46,548 bases of DNA from Bacteroidales bacterium UBA2287 (GCA_002345675.1 DDWL01000048.1:1-46548); one strand, 5' to 3'. Positions 8,155-19,300 are shown, counted from the first letter of the stretch. The notes: generated from the sequence alone by a model not told the origin. Numbers and translations are program-made.

Positions 8155-10110
8155 TTATTTAACTACAAGTTTTGTAACATTAACCTTTCCGTTAACGCTT
8201 GTTCGAACAAGATAAATACCACTGTTTAAATCCGAAGCATTTAGCTCAATTCTGTTTTCACCAATGTTAACATTGGAGTTGCTTGAGTATACTTGACGGC
8301 CAACTAAATCGACAATTTCAACATTAGCATTAGCATTAACATTGGAATTTAACACAAGGTTTACTAGCCCACTAGCAGGGTTAGGGTATAAATCAACTTT
8401 TAAAAGCCCTAGGTTGTTGTTGTCTAATCCTGTTCCCGCTTCAATTACCTTAATTTCGTCGATTGCAAGGTACGACCCGCCACCGTCGCCAGTTATAAGA
8501 ACATAGGCTATCCAAATAGGCTGGTTTGTAAACCACTGGTTTAGGTTAAGCGACCGCTCAGAAACTCCATTACCGGGGTTGCCTACAGCTGCCGACCAAC
8601 TTTCGTTATTAATAGTTTGAAGAATAAAGCCATTTTCTTCGAAATAGGTTACCGTTGGCGACTCAACTGTGCTCGAAGGAGCCGCAATTACCCTATAGTC
8701 GTCGGGGTAATTACCCGATGAAGTTAACGACATTGCTTTCCACGAAAGAACCGAGTTTGCACCAACGGTAATTGATGGAAGGACCAACCAGTCATCGGTT
8801 CTGCCTTCAGCTGGCATATCGGTATAGTACGATAAAGCAACAGCCATGTGGTTGCCTGCCCACTCGGGGCGATTTGTGTTTGTAACAACCCAAGCGCTAT
8901 CGGCCCACCTCATATCGCCTGCGTTTGGAGTATACCCATCGTTGTTAATTAGGGTGTACCCAGCAGGAATTACGCGTGGAACATTTTCGAAGTACTCTTG
9001 AAAAAGAATTGCATTGCTCGATTGCTGAACAGTAACCGTATATACTTTTGTCGATTCGTCTTGAGCAGTTACTGTATACTCTACTGGGGCTGCAAAGTTT
9101 TGGGCAATACCGCTTTCGGGGCTTACTGTGGCAAATGCCGAAACAGCTATTGTTGGAACCAGCGCTGCAACATTTGTTCCTGTTGGAACCTCGAGCGTAA
9201 TTGTACCCTCGTTATTATCAATAACTCCATAAACAATTGGATCAATTGCCTCAAAAGCAAACGAAGTAATAAAGTTACTTGAACTTGCAGGGGCCTTTGA
9301 AACGGTTACCACCCAGTTCTGAATAGTTAAGTCGGCTCCAGTTAATGTGTAGGTTACTGCACTAGTAAAATCATTTGAAGTAGTTCCGCTTACTTGATCA
9401 ACTTCACCAACTTTTGCACTTGCACCTTCGGATAAAGTGAAACTGGCTACCAAGTTGGTTACATTAGTGGCAAAGGGAACCGTTAAACCAACTGTAAAAG
9501 CTGTGTTATTTATAGTGCCTGTAACTGCAGGGGTAAGTTCTTGGAACGAGTAGGTTAATATTTGGGGAGCAGTTACCCACTCTTCGAAGCCAGGATTCTG
9601 CACCAAATTTGCCCCTCCATTTTCGGTGTACGAAGCATTGTCGATATTAAATGTTGCCGAACCAGTCCAACTGGCAGCAACATCAAGAATTCTAATTACA
9701 ATATATACTTTAACTGCGTCGGCAGGCGAAGTTCCCGAAAGGCTTAACGTTTGCCAATTTGTGTTGTCAACTGTAAACGCACTCGACACGTTAGTTGTTG
9801 TGCCAGCGCCAGTTACAAAGTACAGTCGAACGTTATACTCGCCACCAGCATCATTATCTAAAAAGTCAATAGAAAAACTGTAAGGCGTTCCGCTTGTAAT
9901 GTTAAACTCGTCGCTAACAAACCAAGGGGTTCCGGTTTCGGTAAAGGTTAGCTTAGCCGATTTAGTGCCCTCCGAGAAGTTTACAAGATCTTCAATTACC
10001 GTCATAGGATCAAAATTCGCAGGGGAATCTTCGTACCAGTTTAGAGGTTGCGCACTTAGGCCAAAGCTTAATGCTGCAAAAAGTGCAAAAAGTAGAATTT
10101 TCGATTTCAT
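8155..10110 (-). CDS. T9SS-exported protein, choice-of-anchor type
   Basis: A 651-residue secreted protein. It has a signal peptide (MKSKILLFALFAALSFGLSA); an N-terminal carbohydrate-binding-like beta domain (about 20-175); two DUF5018-like repeats of about 90 residues (about 185-275 and 280-370), each ending in a VTVS/VTVQ strand; a cleaved-adhesin / choice-of-anchor J jelly-roll domain (about 375-560, with DWLVLPSI and SYLAIDEIKV); and a C-terminal T9SS sorting domain (YPNPASGLVNLVL ... LNSGIYLVR ... TKLVVK). It should therefore cross the outer membrane through T9SS and be anchored at the surface or released. It is divergent from the first susC gene and may help capture that system's ligand. 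No catalytic motif was seen. Confidence 0.87.
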   Translation of the reverse strand: MKSKILLFALFAALSFGLSAQPLNWYEDSPANFDPMTVIEDLVNFSEGTKSAKLTFTETGTPWFVSDEFNITSGTPYSFSIDFLDNDAGGEYNVRLYFVTGAGTTTNVSSAFTVDNTNWQTLSLSGTSPADAVKVYIVIRILDVAASWTGSATFNIDNASYTENGGANLVQNPGFEEWVTAPQILTYSFQELTPAVTGTINNTAFTVGLTVPFATNVTNLVASFTLSEGASAKVGEVDQVSGTTSNDFTSAVTYTLTGADLTIQNWVVTVSKAPASSSNFITSFAFEAIDPIVYGVIDNNEGTITLEVPTGTNVAALVPTIAVSAFATVSPESGIAQNFAAPVEYTVTAQDESTKVYTVTVQQSSNAILFQEYFENVPRVIPAGYTLINNDGYTPNAGDMRWADSAWVVTNTNRPEWAGNHMAVALSYYTDMPAEGRTDDWLVLPSITVGANSVLSWKAMSLTSSGNYPDDYRVIAAPSSTVESPTVTYFEENGFILQTINNESWSAAVGNPGNGVSERSLNLNQWFTNQPIWIAYVLITGDGGGSYLAIDEIKVIEAGTGLDNNNLGLLKVDLYPNPASGLVNLVLNSNVNANANVEIVDLVGRQVYSSNSNVNIGENRIELNASDLNSGIYLVRTSVNGKVNVTKLVVK

Positions 10111-10166
10111 AATAGGGTTGTTTTAAGTTAGTATTATTTATCTATACAATAGATAATACCAAGCAC

Positions 10167-10176
10167 ATACCCTTAA
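10167..10176 (-). promoter_or_regulatory. TTAAGGGTA element before the cargo gene
   Basis: The minus strand reads TTAAGGGTAT, 57 nt from the cargo gene start. It matches nine of ten bases of the element before the first susC (58 nt from its start) and before fecR (45 nt). The second half, GTATTA, is closer here (7 nt away) than in the other two copies. Confidence 0.4.
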
Positions 10177-10219
10177 CCCTTAACCTTAACCTAAAAAAAA
10201 TATAAAAATTAATTTTCAA

Positions 10220-10249
10220 TTAAGGGTAGTTAACCCATAGGCAGTATTA
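10220..10249 (+). promoter_or_regulatory. Candidate ECF promoter of the first susC
   Basis: TTAAGGGTAG at 10220-10229 is followed after 14 nt by GTATTA at 10244-10249, and the susC start is 38 nt further on. The same bipartite arrangement (15-nt spacer) precedes the fecR operon. No TAnnTTTG box was seen in this 177-bp divergent region. Reading it as an ECF sigma promoter is inference. Confidence 0.45.
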
Positions 10250-10287
10250 GTTAGTAAGAAATAATCCTAAACTCAAAACAATAACCT

Positions 10288-13200
10288 ATGAGAAAACTAC
10301 TTGCATTACTTGCATGTTTTATGTTTGCTGGAGTAACACTCCTTCAGGCTCAAACTGTGCAAATTACTGGTACGGTTAGCAGCACCGAGGAAGGTCTTTT
10401 ACCTGGTGTTTCAATCTTTGTAAAGGGAACTACTGTTGGAACAACAACCGATGGGGTAGGTAATTACTCCATAAATGTGTCATCAAACGTCCAAACCATA
10501 ACTTTTAGTTTTTTGGGCTACAAAACCCAAGATGTTGCAATTGCTGGGCGCAAAGTTATTGATGTGGTTTTGCAAATGGACGCTCTTGCCCTAGAAGAGA
10601 TTGTTGTAACTGCCATTGGCATTAAAGCCGAGAAAAAATCGCTTGGGTATGCTGCACAAGAGGTAAAAGGCGGCGATTTAACTAGCACTCAGCAATCGAA
10701 TATGGTTAATGCAATAAGTGGAAAGGTTGCGGGTGTTGAAGTTGTAAGCTCTTCTGGAACTCCCGGCGCTTCGTCGAGCATTGTAATTCGTGGCCGAACG
10801 TCGCTGTCGAGCAATAATTCACCGCTTTTTGTAATCGATGGCGTACCAATGAGCAACGACTATTCGGGCTCATACTATGTGGACCATTCGAACAGGGCAA
10901 TTGATGTTAACTCGAACGACATTGAGTCGCTTACCGTTTTAAAGGGAGCTGCTGCAACTGCGCTATACGGTATAAGAGCGTCAAGTGGAGCAGTTATAAT
11001 TACTACAAAATCGGGTAAAGGAAAAGGCGACCTACGAAAAAATATCACTTTCAGGTCTACTCTTGGTTTCGATCAGGTAAATAAGCTTCCAGAAAGGCAG
11101 TTAAAATACGCTCAAGGAAGCGATGGGCTTTACTCAAGTTCGGCAAATACAAGCTGGGGTCCAGCCATCGATACTTTGCGCTACGATGGAGCAACCAATT
11201 ATCTATTAGATAGGAATGGACGTATTGTAAATATGAGCGACGCAACGGCTACCAATTCAAGGGTATTTCCATACGACAACGTTAACGACTTTTTTCAAAC
11301 TGCCATAAAAAGCGATTCGTATTTAAGTTTGAGCGGAGGAAACGCAAGTGGAAATTTATTTGCTTCGGTTGGTCACTTAAACCAATCGGGCATTGTGCCC
11401 AATAGCGAATTTATACGCACAACATTTAAAATTACGGGCGACTATAGCTTATCCGAAAAGCTAAAAATATCAGGTTCTGCTTCGTATGCAAATTCTGCTG
11501 GAACCTTTTTACAGAAGGGGAGCAACTTGTCGGCAGTAATGGTTGGTCTTATGAGGGTAACTCCAACATTCGATATAACCAACGGCTCAAACGATCCAGT
11601 TAACTACGAAAGCGCATATATGCTTCCCGATGGAACTCAACGCAACTACTTCAACAATTATGACAACCCATACTGGTCGATAAATAAAAACAAGGCTACA
11701 TCGGAAGTAAATAGGTTAATTGGAAATACCCAGGTTAATTATAATTTTCTATCGTGGCTTTCGGCTATGTACCGCGTAGGTATTGATTACTACACCGACA
11801 AACGGAATTCGTACCTAGACAATAACTCAAGTGATACCGACAATGGATATATTTCGATAAGCAGTTACGATTTTAAGAGCATTAACTCCGATTTACTTTT
11901 ATCTGCCGAAAAGGATTTATCCGAAAACCTTAAGTTGAATATAAATGCTGGTCATAATCTTTACACTTACGACAGCTATAATATTTCTCAACGAGGCGAT
12001 TTATTTATTCTTCCAAACTTTTACGACATTTCCAATACTTCCGAAACATCGGGCGACGACTCAAAGTCGAGGTATATGATTGTTGGTGCTTTTTACGACC
12101 TTAAGTTGTCGTTTAAAAACTATTTATTTTTGAATACTACTGGTCGAAACGACTGGTCGTCGACACTACCTGCCGACAAAAACTCGTTCTTTTACCCCTC
12201 GGTTAACATGAGCTTTGTTTTTACGGATGCATTTAAATTGAAAGATAAAATTTCGTTTTTCGACTATGGAAAGGTTAGAGCTTCGTGGGCACAAGTTGGA
12301 AACGATGCTAGTGTGTATGCTCTCGAAGACTACTATAGCGTTATTGAGGGTGGAATTCAAGGTCAGGTTGCATATGCAACTCGAACAACAATTGGCAACA
12401 AAAAAATTCGACCCGAAAAAACCTCTTCAATTGAAATTGGAGTTGACCTAAGGTTTTTTAAAAATAGATTAGGAGTCGATTTTGCATACTACGAATCAAA
12501 TAGCGATGGACAAATTATTTCTGTTCCAGTGCCTTACTCAACTGGATTCAATTACATGACCCTAAATTCTGGGGTAGTTAGCAATAAAGGAATTGAAATA
12601 CAGCTATTTGCAACACCTATTCAGGTTAGTGATTTTACATGGGATCTTAACCTTAATTTTGCAAAAAACAACAATATTATTGAGGATCTTCCCGAGGGCA
12701 TTCCTTTAATTGAATTTAGTACTACAGGCTTAAGCAGCACCCGTTCGGTGGGTATCGAAGGGCAACCCTTTGGTGTACTTTACGGCGGAAGGTTTCTTCG
12801 AAACGATAATGGCGATATTCTGGTTGGCGACGATGGGTATCCTTTACTAAACCCCGAAGCAGGAATTGTGGGTAACCCTAACCCCGACTTTACCCTTGGG
12901 CTTCGCAATACATTTACTTATAAGGGAATTAATTTATCTGCTTTAATTGACTATAAGCATGGTGGCGATATTTACAATGGAACTAGGGGTGTTATGACCT
13001 CACTTGGTACTCACAAGGATACCGAAAATCGCGAGGATGACTTTGTATTCAATGGAGTTAACGCAAATAATGGCCTGCCAAATACGGTTGTTGTAAAACG
13101 AAACAGAGATTACTATAGCCGCCAAGGCGGTTTAGCAGGACTCTCGGAGGCCTACATTGAGGATGGTACATATTTTAGGTTGAGAGAAGTGTCAGTTAGT

Positions 13201-13407
13201 TACTCAATTCCTAAAAAATGGATTAGTGTTTTATCTGTATCGAGCCTAAATATAGGTGTAAGTGGGCGGAATCTGTTTTTAAATACCAAGTATTCTGGTA
13301 TCGACCCCGAAACAAATCTTTCGGGTGCTTCGAACAGCTTAGGGCGCGACTATTTTAATATGCCCAATACAAAGAGCTATGAGTTTAGCCTTCAGGTTAC
13401 ATTTTAA
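10288..13407 (+). CDS. SusC/RagA-type TonB-dependent transporter
   Basis: This 1039-residue outer-membrane protein imports a ligand using TonB energy. A signal peptide (ends about LLQAQ, residue 22) is followed by a carboxypeptidase-regulatory-like domain (about 23-97, QITGTVSSTEEGLLPGVSIFVKG), a TonB-box-like stretch LEEIVVTAIG, a plug domain (about 110-240: GKVAGVEVVSSSGTPGASSSIVIRG, LFVIDGVPM, GAAATALYGIRASSGAVIITTKSG), and a long 22-strand barrel ending in an aromatic C terminus (YEFSLQVTF). There is no STN domain, so it is a pure transporter without FecR-type signalling. The susD partner begins 17 nt downstream. No glycoside hydrolase or protease gene is linked, so the ligand is unknown. 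Confidence 0.95.
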   Translation: MRKLLALLACFMFAGVTLLQAQTVQITGTVSSTEEGLLPGVSIFVKGTTVGTTTDGVGNYSINVSSNVQTITFSFLGYKTQDVAIAGRKVIDVVLQMDALALEEIVVTAIGIKAEKKSLGYAAQEVKGGDLTSTQQSNMVNAISGKVAGVEVVSSSGTPGASSSIVIRGRTSLSSNNSPLFVIDGVPMSNDYSGSYYVDHSNRAIDVNSNDIESLTVLKGAAATALYGIRASSGAVIITTKSGKGKGDLRKNITFRSTLGFDQVNKLPERQLKYAQGSDGLYSSSANTSWGPAIDTLRYDGATNYLLDRNGRIVNMSDATATNSRVFPYDNVNDFFQTAIKSDSYLSLSGGNASGNLFASVGHLNQSGIVPNSEFIRTTFKITGDYSLSEKLKISGSASYANSAGTFLQKGSNLSAVMVGLMRVTPTFDITNGSNDPVNYESAYMLPDGTQRNYFNNYDNPYWSINKNKATSEVNRLIGNTQVNYNFLSWLSAMYRVGIDYYTDKRNSYLDNNSSDTDNGYISISSYDFKSINSDLLLSAEKDLSENLKLNINAGHNLYTYDSYNISQRGDLFILPNFYDISNTSETSGDDSKSRYMIVGAFYDLKLSFKNYLFLNTTGRNDWSSTLPADKNSFFYPSVNMSFVFTDAFKLKDKISFFDYGKVRASWAQVGNDASVYALEDYYSVIEGGIQGQVAYATRTTIGNKKIRPEKTSSIEIGVDLRFFKNRLGVDFAYYESNSDGQIISVPVPYSTGFNYMTLNSGVVSNKGIEIQLFATPIQVSDFTWDLNLNFAKNNNIIEDLPEGIPLIEFSTTGLSSTRSVGIEGQPFGVLYGGRFLRNDNGDILVGDDGYPLLNPEAGIVGNPNPDFTLGLRNTFTYKGINLSALIDYKHGGDIYNGTRGVMTSLGTHKDTENREDDFVFNGVNANNGLPNTVVVKRNRDYYSRQGGLAGLSEAYIEDGTYFRLREVSVSYSIPKKWISVLSVSSLNIGVSGRNLFLNTKYSGIDPETNLSGASNSLGRDYFNMPNTKSYEFSLQVTF

Positions 13408-13424
13408 TTTAAAAAGCTAAAAAA

Positions 13425-14813
13425 ATGAAAAGCATACTAAGTAAATCAGTTTTTGTACTTCTACTCATGGCAATGGTTTTTGTAAGTTCGTGCGAGTTAG
13501 AAGAGGTAAACGTTAACCCCAACGATGTTACCAACGTGCCTGTAAATGTTTTGCTTCCCTATAACCAGGAACGTTTAGCTCGTTTAATGGCTGGCACTAC
13601 TCAAGTTATGGCTGGTATATTTGTTCAGTACTATAGCGGTGTCGAAAATCACCCGCTTCCAGTGCAAACTTACCGAGTTGACGAAGCCCTTTATACCGAA
13701 TGGAATTTTCAGGACTACTATACGGGTCCAATGGTTAACCTTAAGCACATGATTCGAATTGCCGAGGAAAATGGAAGTATGCCTCATTACGTTGGTATTG
13801 GGAAGACCTTATTGGCACTTAGTTTAGGTAATGTTACCTCGCTTTGGGGCGATGTGCCATTTTCTAAAGCTCTTAATGGCTCAGAGAATGTTTATCCAGC
13901 ATACGATTCCCAGCAGGCAATTTATGAAAACATTCAACTACTTTTAGACGAGGCCATTGCTGAGTTTCAGGAAATAAATTCAGGACTTAAACCTGGCGCC
14001 GATGACCTTATGTTTAATGGCAATATAACCAAATGGAAGCAAACTGCATACGCATTAAAGGCAAGGTACTATATGCACCTAACAAAGCGCACAGGCAGTT
14101 TGAGCTTTAATCCGGCTCAAGAGGCTCTTAATGCTGTTGCTAATGCAATCTCAATGAGCGCAAACGATTTGGTATATAATTATGGATACTCAGCTGCCGA
14201 ACAAAACCCTTTCTATTCGTATTGCCGTCTCGACTACATTTTACCAAACGAGAACTTTGTTACCCTTTTAACCTCAACTGGCGATCCACGAAGAACATAC
14301 TTTTATAAGCGGGTTTATGGAGTTAGTAATTTAAGTAATGTTTACTTTACCTCACCTAATTCGCCGGTTCATTTAATTACTTTTCATGAGCTTAAGCTTA
14401 TTGAGGCCGAAGCTAGGTTAAGGCTTAATAATGTTGACCCATTAGCACAAACAGCACTTCAAACTGGTGTTAGAGCAAGCATTGCAAAAATTTCGGGAGG
14501 CATAGTCACAGAGGCAGTAACTAACTTGTATATTACGAATAACGCAGTTTTAACAGGTAATTTTGATGCTGACCTTCAAAAAATTATGAAGCAAAAGTAC
14601 ATTGCCCTATTCTCTAGCATTGAATCGTGGACCGATTACCGCAGAACTGGATACCCAGTTTTAGCGCCCAACGAAGGTGGCGATCATAATCAAAATCCTG
14701 GAGGGGGAATTCCTCGTAGGTTACCTTATCCACAAACCGAAAGGCTATACAACCCCAACACTCCAACTCCACTGCCAACCCTTCAGGACAGGTTCTGGTG
14801 GGATCAGGATTAA
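13425..14813 (+). CDS. SusD-like lipoprotein (SusD-like_2 type)
   Basis: A 462-residue surface lipoprotein that forms the lid of the SusC transporter encoded just upstream. The signal peptide ends in a lipobox (FVSSC, Cys near residue 23). The body is helix-rich with TPR-like segments (YVGIGKTLLALSLGNVTSLWGDVPFSKAL, WKQTAYALKARYYMHL, HELKLIEAEARLRL), and the ending YNPNTPTPLPTLQDRFWWDQD is typical of the SusD-like_2 subfamily. That subfamily is often linked to ligands other than starch, including peptides. It is the last gene of the two-gene operon. Confidence 0.93.
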   Translation: MKSILSKSVFVLLLMAMVFVSSCELEEVNVNPNDVTNVPVNVLLPYNQERLARLMAGTTQVMAGIFVQYYSGVENHPLPVQTYRVDEALYTEWNFQDYYTGPMVNLKHMIRIAEENGSMPHYVGIGKTLLALSLGNVTSLWGDVPFSKALNGSENVYPAYDSQQAIYENIQLLLDEAIAEFQEINSGLKPGADDLMFNGNITKWKQTAYALKARYYMHLTKRTGSLSFNPAQEALNAVANAISMSANDLVYNYGYSAAEQNPFYSYCRLDYILPNENFVTLLTSTGDPRRTYFYKRVYGVSNLSNVYFTSPNSPVHLITFHELKLIEAEARLRLNNVDPLAQTALQTGVRASIAKISGGIVTEAVTNLYITNNAVLTGNFDADLQKIMKQKYIALFSSIESWTDYRRTGYPVLAPNEGGDHNQNPGGGIPRRLPYPQTERLYNPNTPTPLPTLQDRFWWDQD

Positions 14814-14840
14814 CGCTTACTCTATAACAATCATAAAAGA

Positions 14841-14992
14841 GGCTGTCTCAAAAGAAAAATTAACCATAAACCTGCCCGACTGCGTCATTCAGGCGGGGAG
14901 CACAAAGAAACACACACATACTGTTCTTTGTGAACTTTGTGTAAAACCTTAGTGCGCTTTGTGGTTATGCTTTTGTAACTAATAAGACAGCC
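14841..14992. repeat. 152-bp MITE-like element between convergent susD genes
   Basis: The ends are an inverted repeat, GGCTGTCT at 14841-14848 and AGACAGCC at 14985-14992, and the right arm is followed by CCTTTTT. Inside lie three TTTGTG-containing direct repeats (around 14931-14963). It has no coding capacity: the open frame across it is in the susD coding shadow. Similar GGCTGTCTCAAAA-ended and CTTTGTG-rich stretches are familiar in Bacteroidota intergenic DNA. It may be a MITE remnant, and its paired ends could also terminate both susD transcripts. Confidence 0.5.
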
Positions 14993-15020
14993 CCTTTTTA
15001 TGGATGAGTGAGAAACCAAT

Positions 15021-16310
15021 CTAATTAATCGAATCGTTCGCATTTACCTCTGTAAGTGGTATAGGAAAGTAGTATTTATCCTCGCTAATTCCAAGTAGTT
15101 CGGCGGCTCTGGCAGTTCGTACTAAGTCGAACCAGCGATGACCCTCGAATGCAAATTCGTGCCTTCGTTCGGCTTCAATAATGCTAAGTAACTGTGGGTA
15201 CGAATTGGTAAATACGCTATCAACTCCAGCTCTATTTCGTATGGTATTTATATCGTTGCAAATTAGCTGTACATCTCCGTTGGCAAGGGCTCTGGCTTCG
15301 GCGCGGAGCAAGTAAGTTTCGGCCAACCGAAAAATAATTACGTTATCGTCGCCGCCCCCAATGCTTTCGTACTTATTACAATAGGGCGTATTTCCTAAAA
15401 AAAGGTTTCGACGCTTATCTCCTGTTTCAAACGAATTTAAAAGTTCCGCGGTGGGTGCTATTTCGTATCGTCCGTTTAGGTTTGTAGGGTAGCAGTACTC
15501 GGCAAGCCTGTTTTTGTCGGTTGAAATAATTGTATACTGCAATTCGAAAATCGATTCGGAGTTCCCTTCGGTTGTATATAAACTCGAATAGTTATCGAGC
15601 AGCTGCCTGTTTCCCCAAATTATTGTGTCGGCGTAGCTTACTGCGTTTTCGTAGTAACCTAGCTCAAGGTTAACTTTTGCAAGTAGCATTTTTACAGCCA
15701 AATTGGTAGCATAAAAGGGATTTGTATTTATAATTCTATTATTAGCTAGCGCCAAATCGGCTTGTATTTGAGCGTAAATAGTTGCTTGGCTCGACAGTGG
15801 AACGTTTAAGTTTTCGGTATTTAATGTTGGAGTTAACTTAAGAGGTATATCCTTAAATAGTCGCGTAAGATTATAATAATTTAATGCTCGAATAAATAGC
15901 ACTTCGGCCAAATAGTTTTCTTTTCTTTCCAAAGGTATTTCGCTAAGTCTATTTAGGTGATAAATAACCGTATTGCATCGATTAATGGAGATGTATGGAG
16001 CCGACCAAATGCCATCGAGAAAAATATTATCGGCTAAAACATTATTGTTGTTAATTTGGCCAAAATCGATTATAGTTCCCCCGTTATACGCATTATCGGT
16101 TCCAATTTCGTTAAAAATTAAAAGCCCTCTTCCGTAGTAATTATCAAGCTGTAATGCATCGTAACAGCTAAGTATTGCTTTTTTAATGTCGTCTTCATTT
16201 TGAATTGCTAAATCCTCCGATATTGAATCGTTTGGATTAAGTTCAAGCATGTCGTTACACGATGTAAAAAGAAGTAGCAATGCAACCACTAAGTAATTTA
16301 AACTTTTCAT
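15021..16310 (-). CDS. SusD/RagB-type lipoprotein
   Basis: A 429-residue SusD/RagB nutrient-binding lipoprotein. The lipobox is LFTSC (Cys about residue 18), followed by NDMLELNPNDSISEDLAIQNEDDIKKAILSCYDALQ, which is typical of the family. TPR-like helices appear in YLAEVLFIRALNYYNLTRLFKDIPLKL and IFRLAETYLLRAEARA, and the conserved late segment EAERRHEFAFEGHRWFDLVRT is clear. The C terminus stops at YYFPIPLTEVNANDSIN, without the usual final QNPGY. It is the last gene of the fecR-susC-susD operon, 10 nt after susC, and pairs with that transporter. Confidence 0.94.
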   Translation of the reverse strand: MKSLNYLVVALLLLFTSCNDMLELNPNDSISEDLAIQNEDDIKKAILSCYDALQLDNYYGRGLLIFNEIGTDNAYNGGTIIDFGQINNNNVLADNIFLDGIWSAPYISINRCNTVIYHLNRLSEIPLERKENYLAEVLFIRALNYYNLTRLFKDIPLKLTPTLNTENLNVPLSSQATIYAQIQADLALANNRIINTNPFYATNLAVKMLLAKVNLELGYYENAVSYADTIIWGNRQLLDNYSSLYTTEGNSESIFELQYTIISTDKNRLAEYCYPTNLNGRYEIAPTAELLNSFETGDKRRNLFLGNTPYCNKYESIGGGDDNVIIFRLAETYLLRAEARALANGDVQLICNDINTIRNRAGVDSVFTNSYPQLLSIIEAERRHEFAFEGHRWFDLVRTARAAELLGISEDKYYFPIPLTEVNANDSIN

Positions 16311-16320
16311 TTTAATCCAG

Positions 16321-19300
16321 TTAAAATTCTATTGAAAGACCAAATGAGTAAACTTTTGCCGTTGGATAGGTAAAAAATTCAACCCCCGAACGAATTACAT
16401 CGGGGCCAGCGTAGTTAACCTCTGGATCCATGCCACTGAACTTTGTTAAAGTGTAAAGGTTTTGAGCTTGAATAAAAACGTTAAACTGCGAAACGTTAAG
16501 CTTTTGAGTAAATCCAAAATTTAAGTTGTAGGCTAACTTTAGCGACTTAAGTTTTACGAACGAGCCATCCTCGATAAACCTCGACGAAACCCTGTTGTTC
16601 TCGTTAGGATCGAGGTTTGTTGCCCGTGGAATATCCGAAATGTCGCCAGGGTTTTCCCATCGATTTAAAACGGCGGAAGACTGGTTGTTCGATTTCGAAA
16701 TTTCGATATATCGGCGAGTTCCATTGAAAATTTTATTTCCATAGCAGAACTGAACGAATATGTTCAAATCGAAATTTGCGTACGAAAGGCTATTCGACAA
16801 ACCTCCCTCAAAGAGTGGGTGAGGGCTACCAATTTTCTGCCTATCCCTTACATCGATAATCCCATCCTTATAAAAATCTTCAAAAATTATATCGCCAGTT
16901 GCAGGGTCAACTCCCAACGACTTATAGCCATAAAAAATACCAATTGGCTCCCCAACTTCAATGCGCTGCGAACCCCTGCCAATATTGTCGATAGGTTGGT
17001 TTTTATAAAGTTCGGTTACTTTGTTTTGGTTAAACGAAATGTTAAAAGCGCTTTCCCAACGTAGTGCCTTATTTGTATTTATTGTGTTAACCGCAAATTC
17101 GAAGCCTTTGTTTTCGAGCTTGCCAATGTTGGTAACTACGCTGCTAAACCCCGACGAGGGTGGAGTGGGCTTGTTAAAGAGAAGGTCTTTCGTTTTTTTG
17201 TAGTAGTAGTCGGCACTAATGCTAATTCGACTTTTAAAAAACGACGCATCAACACCTAGGTTGAACTGGTTTGTCGACTCCCACCTTAAATCGGGATTCG
17301 AAATGTTTACCGGATAAAGTGCCGATAAATTGTCGTACTCCGACGCTGAGAATCGGGTTATGTATAAAAAATCGGGTATTTTATCGTTGCCCGTTACCCC
17401 GTAGCTTACCCTAAGCTTAAAGTCGTTAATGGCTTTTATCGAGAAGAATTTTTCGTCGGAAATACGCCATAAAAAATCGCCCGAAGGGAATAGCCCGTAC
17501 TTGTTTTTATTGCTGAATCGCGATGAACCGTCGAATCGAGAGTTAAACGTTACTATGTACTTATTGTTAAAGTTGTACTTTGCTCTGCCAAAATACGATA
17601 TTATTGCTGACTCAAGCAGAAAGGCATCGGCCGATATTTTCTCGGCCGAACTTATTAAATACTCAAGCTGATTGCTTGGAAATACTTCGCCTCGGAGGTA
17701 GGTTGAGCTTCGCTGCCCCTGTTCTATTTCATTTCCTACAATTATATCGACCGATTGTTTGTCGGTTACCGATTTAGTATACGACAAAATATTGCTAAAA
17801 ACCTTCTTTTCAACCTCCGAAGTCGATTCAATGCCTAGTCCCTGGTATTTTGCACCCTGCCTTGTTGTTGGTGGGTCGAATGTGTGCTCCCTAAAGTTAA
17901 TGTAGTCAATACCATACTTTGCCTTGTAGGTTAGGCCTTCGTATATTTTGTAATTTAAAAACACGTTCCCAATGGTATGCCAGTTATAGGTTACGTTAAT
18001 ATGCTGCTTTGCAATTGATATTGGATTAGCATTTGGGCCATCCTCGTTAAAGGTTCCATTGGTGTTATAAATGGGGTAAATTGGGTATCGCGATAAGGCC
18101 ATGGCTACTGGCGAGTTTAACGACTGGTCGCCCTCCTTCCTGTTGTTAACCGTTTTACTTAAGCTAATACTTGTTCCAATACAAAGCCTTTTGCTAACTT
18201 TTTGGTCGAAATTAAAACGGGCACCATACTTTACAAAGTTGGTTCCCATAGCAATTCCATCTTGATTAAAATGGTTTCCCGAAATGTAGTAGTGCGAACT
18301 TTCGCTTCCCCCCGATATTGAAAGATCGTAATTTTTAATGGGTGCAACTTTGTATAGTTCCTTTTGCCAGTCGGTATTATTGCTGTTCGAAGCGATTATA
18401 TCTTCGGTATAAATGACAGTACCACCATCGTTTATCGAAGCACTGTTTTTATAACGCATAAACTGTTCGGCGTTGAGCATTTGGTAAGTTCTTGATACTT
18501 CTTGTAACCCAAGGCTTAAATTAAAGCGAATTTTTGGATCTTGGCTTCGTCCTCTCTTGGTTGTAATTAGTACAACGCCATTCGACCCACGAGCACCATA
18601 AATGGCTGTTGCCGATGCATCTTTTAAAATCGAAACAGACTCAACATCAGCAGGATTAATATTAGAAATTGTATTAACGCCCTGTCCTCCAAAAACAATA
18701 AGACTTAAATCCTGCGTAATTAGCGGAACTCCATCGATTACGTAAAGCGGATCGGCTCCTGCTGCAATTGAGCTTATACCTCGAATTCGAAGTGTCATTG
18801 CGCCACCAGGAGTGCCCGAGTTTTTATTAATGTTCAAACCAGTTGAATTACCCTTTAACGATTCGATAATACCTGGCGATGGAAACTCGGTTAACTGATT
18901 GGCTTTTACGTTGCTTATGGCACTTGAAATAAGCCGTTTGCTGTCCTTGCCGTAGGCATAAAAAATTACTTCGTCGAGCAGTAGCGTGCTTTCATGTAGA
19001 AAAATACTTAAACTGGAACTTAAAGCCCTATCGAGCAATACTTCTTTTGACGAGTAACCTATAAATGAAAAAATTAAAGCATGTTTGCCCTCGGGAATTG
19101 AAATGCTGAAATTTCCAATGGAATCGGTAGTTGTGCCTATGTTTAACCCTGCTACTAAAACATTAACCCCCGGAATTGGGAAGTTCTCCTTCGAGTCGTA
19201 AACTGTTCCCGTAAACTTTCTTGGCTCTTTCGTTGGCTCCTCTGTTTTAGCTGGAGTAATTATTATGTGGTTTCTTTTTATTTGAAAATCAAGTTTTTCG

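Noticed and set aside
14677..14952. 91-codon open frame across the end of the first susD and the MITE-like element
   Set aside because: It begins inside susD in another frame and its composition changes across the repeat; no protein family is recognisable.
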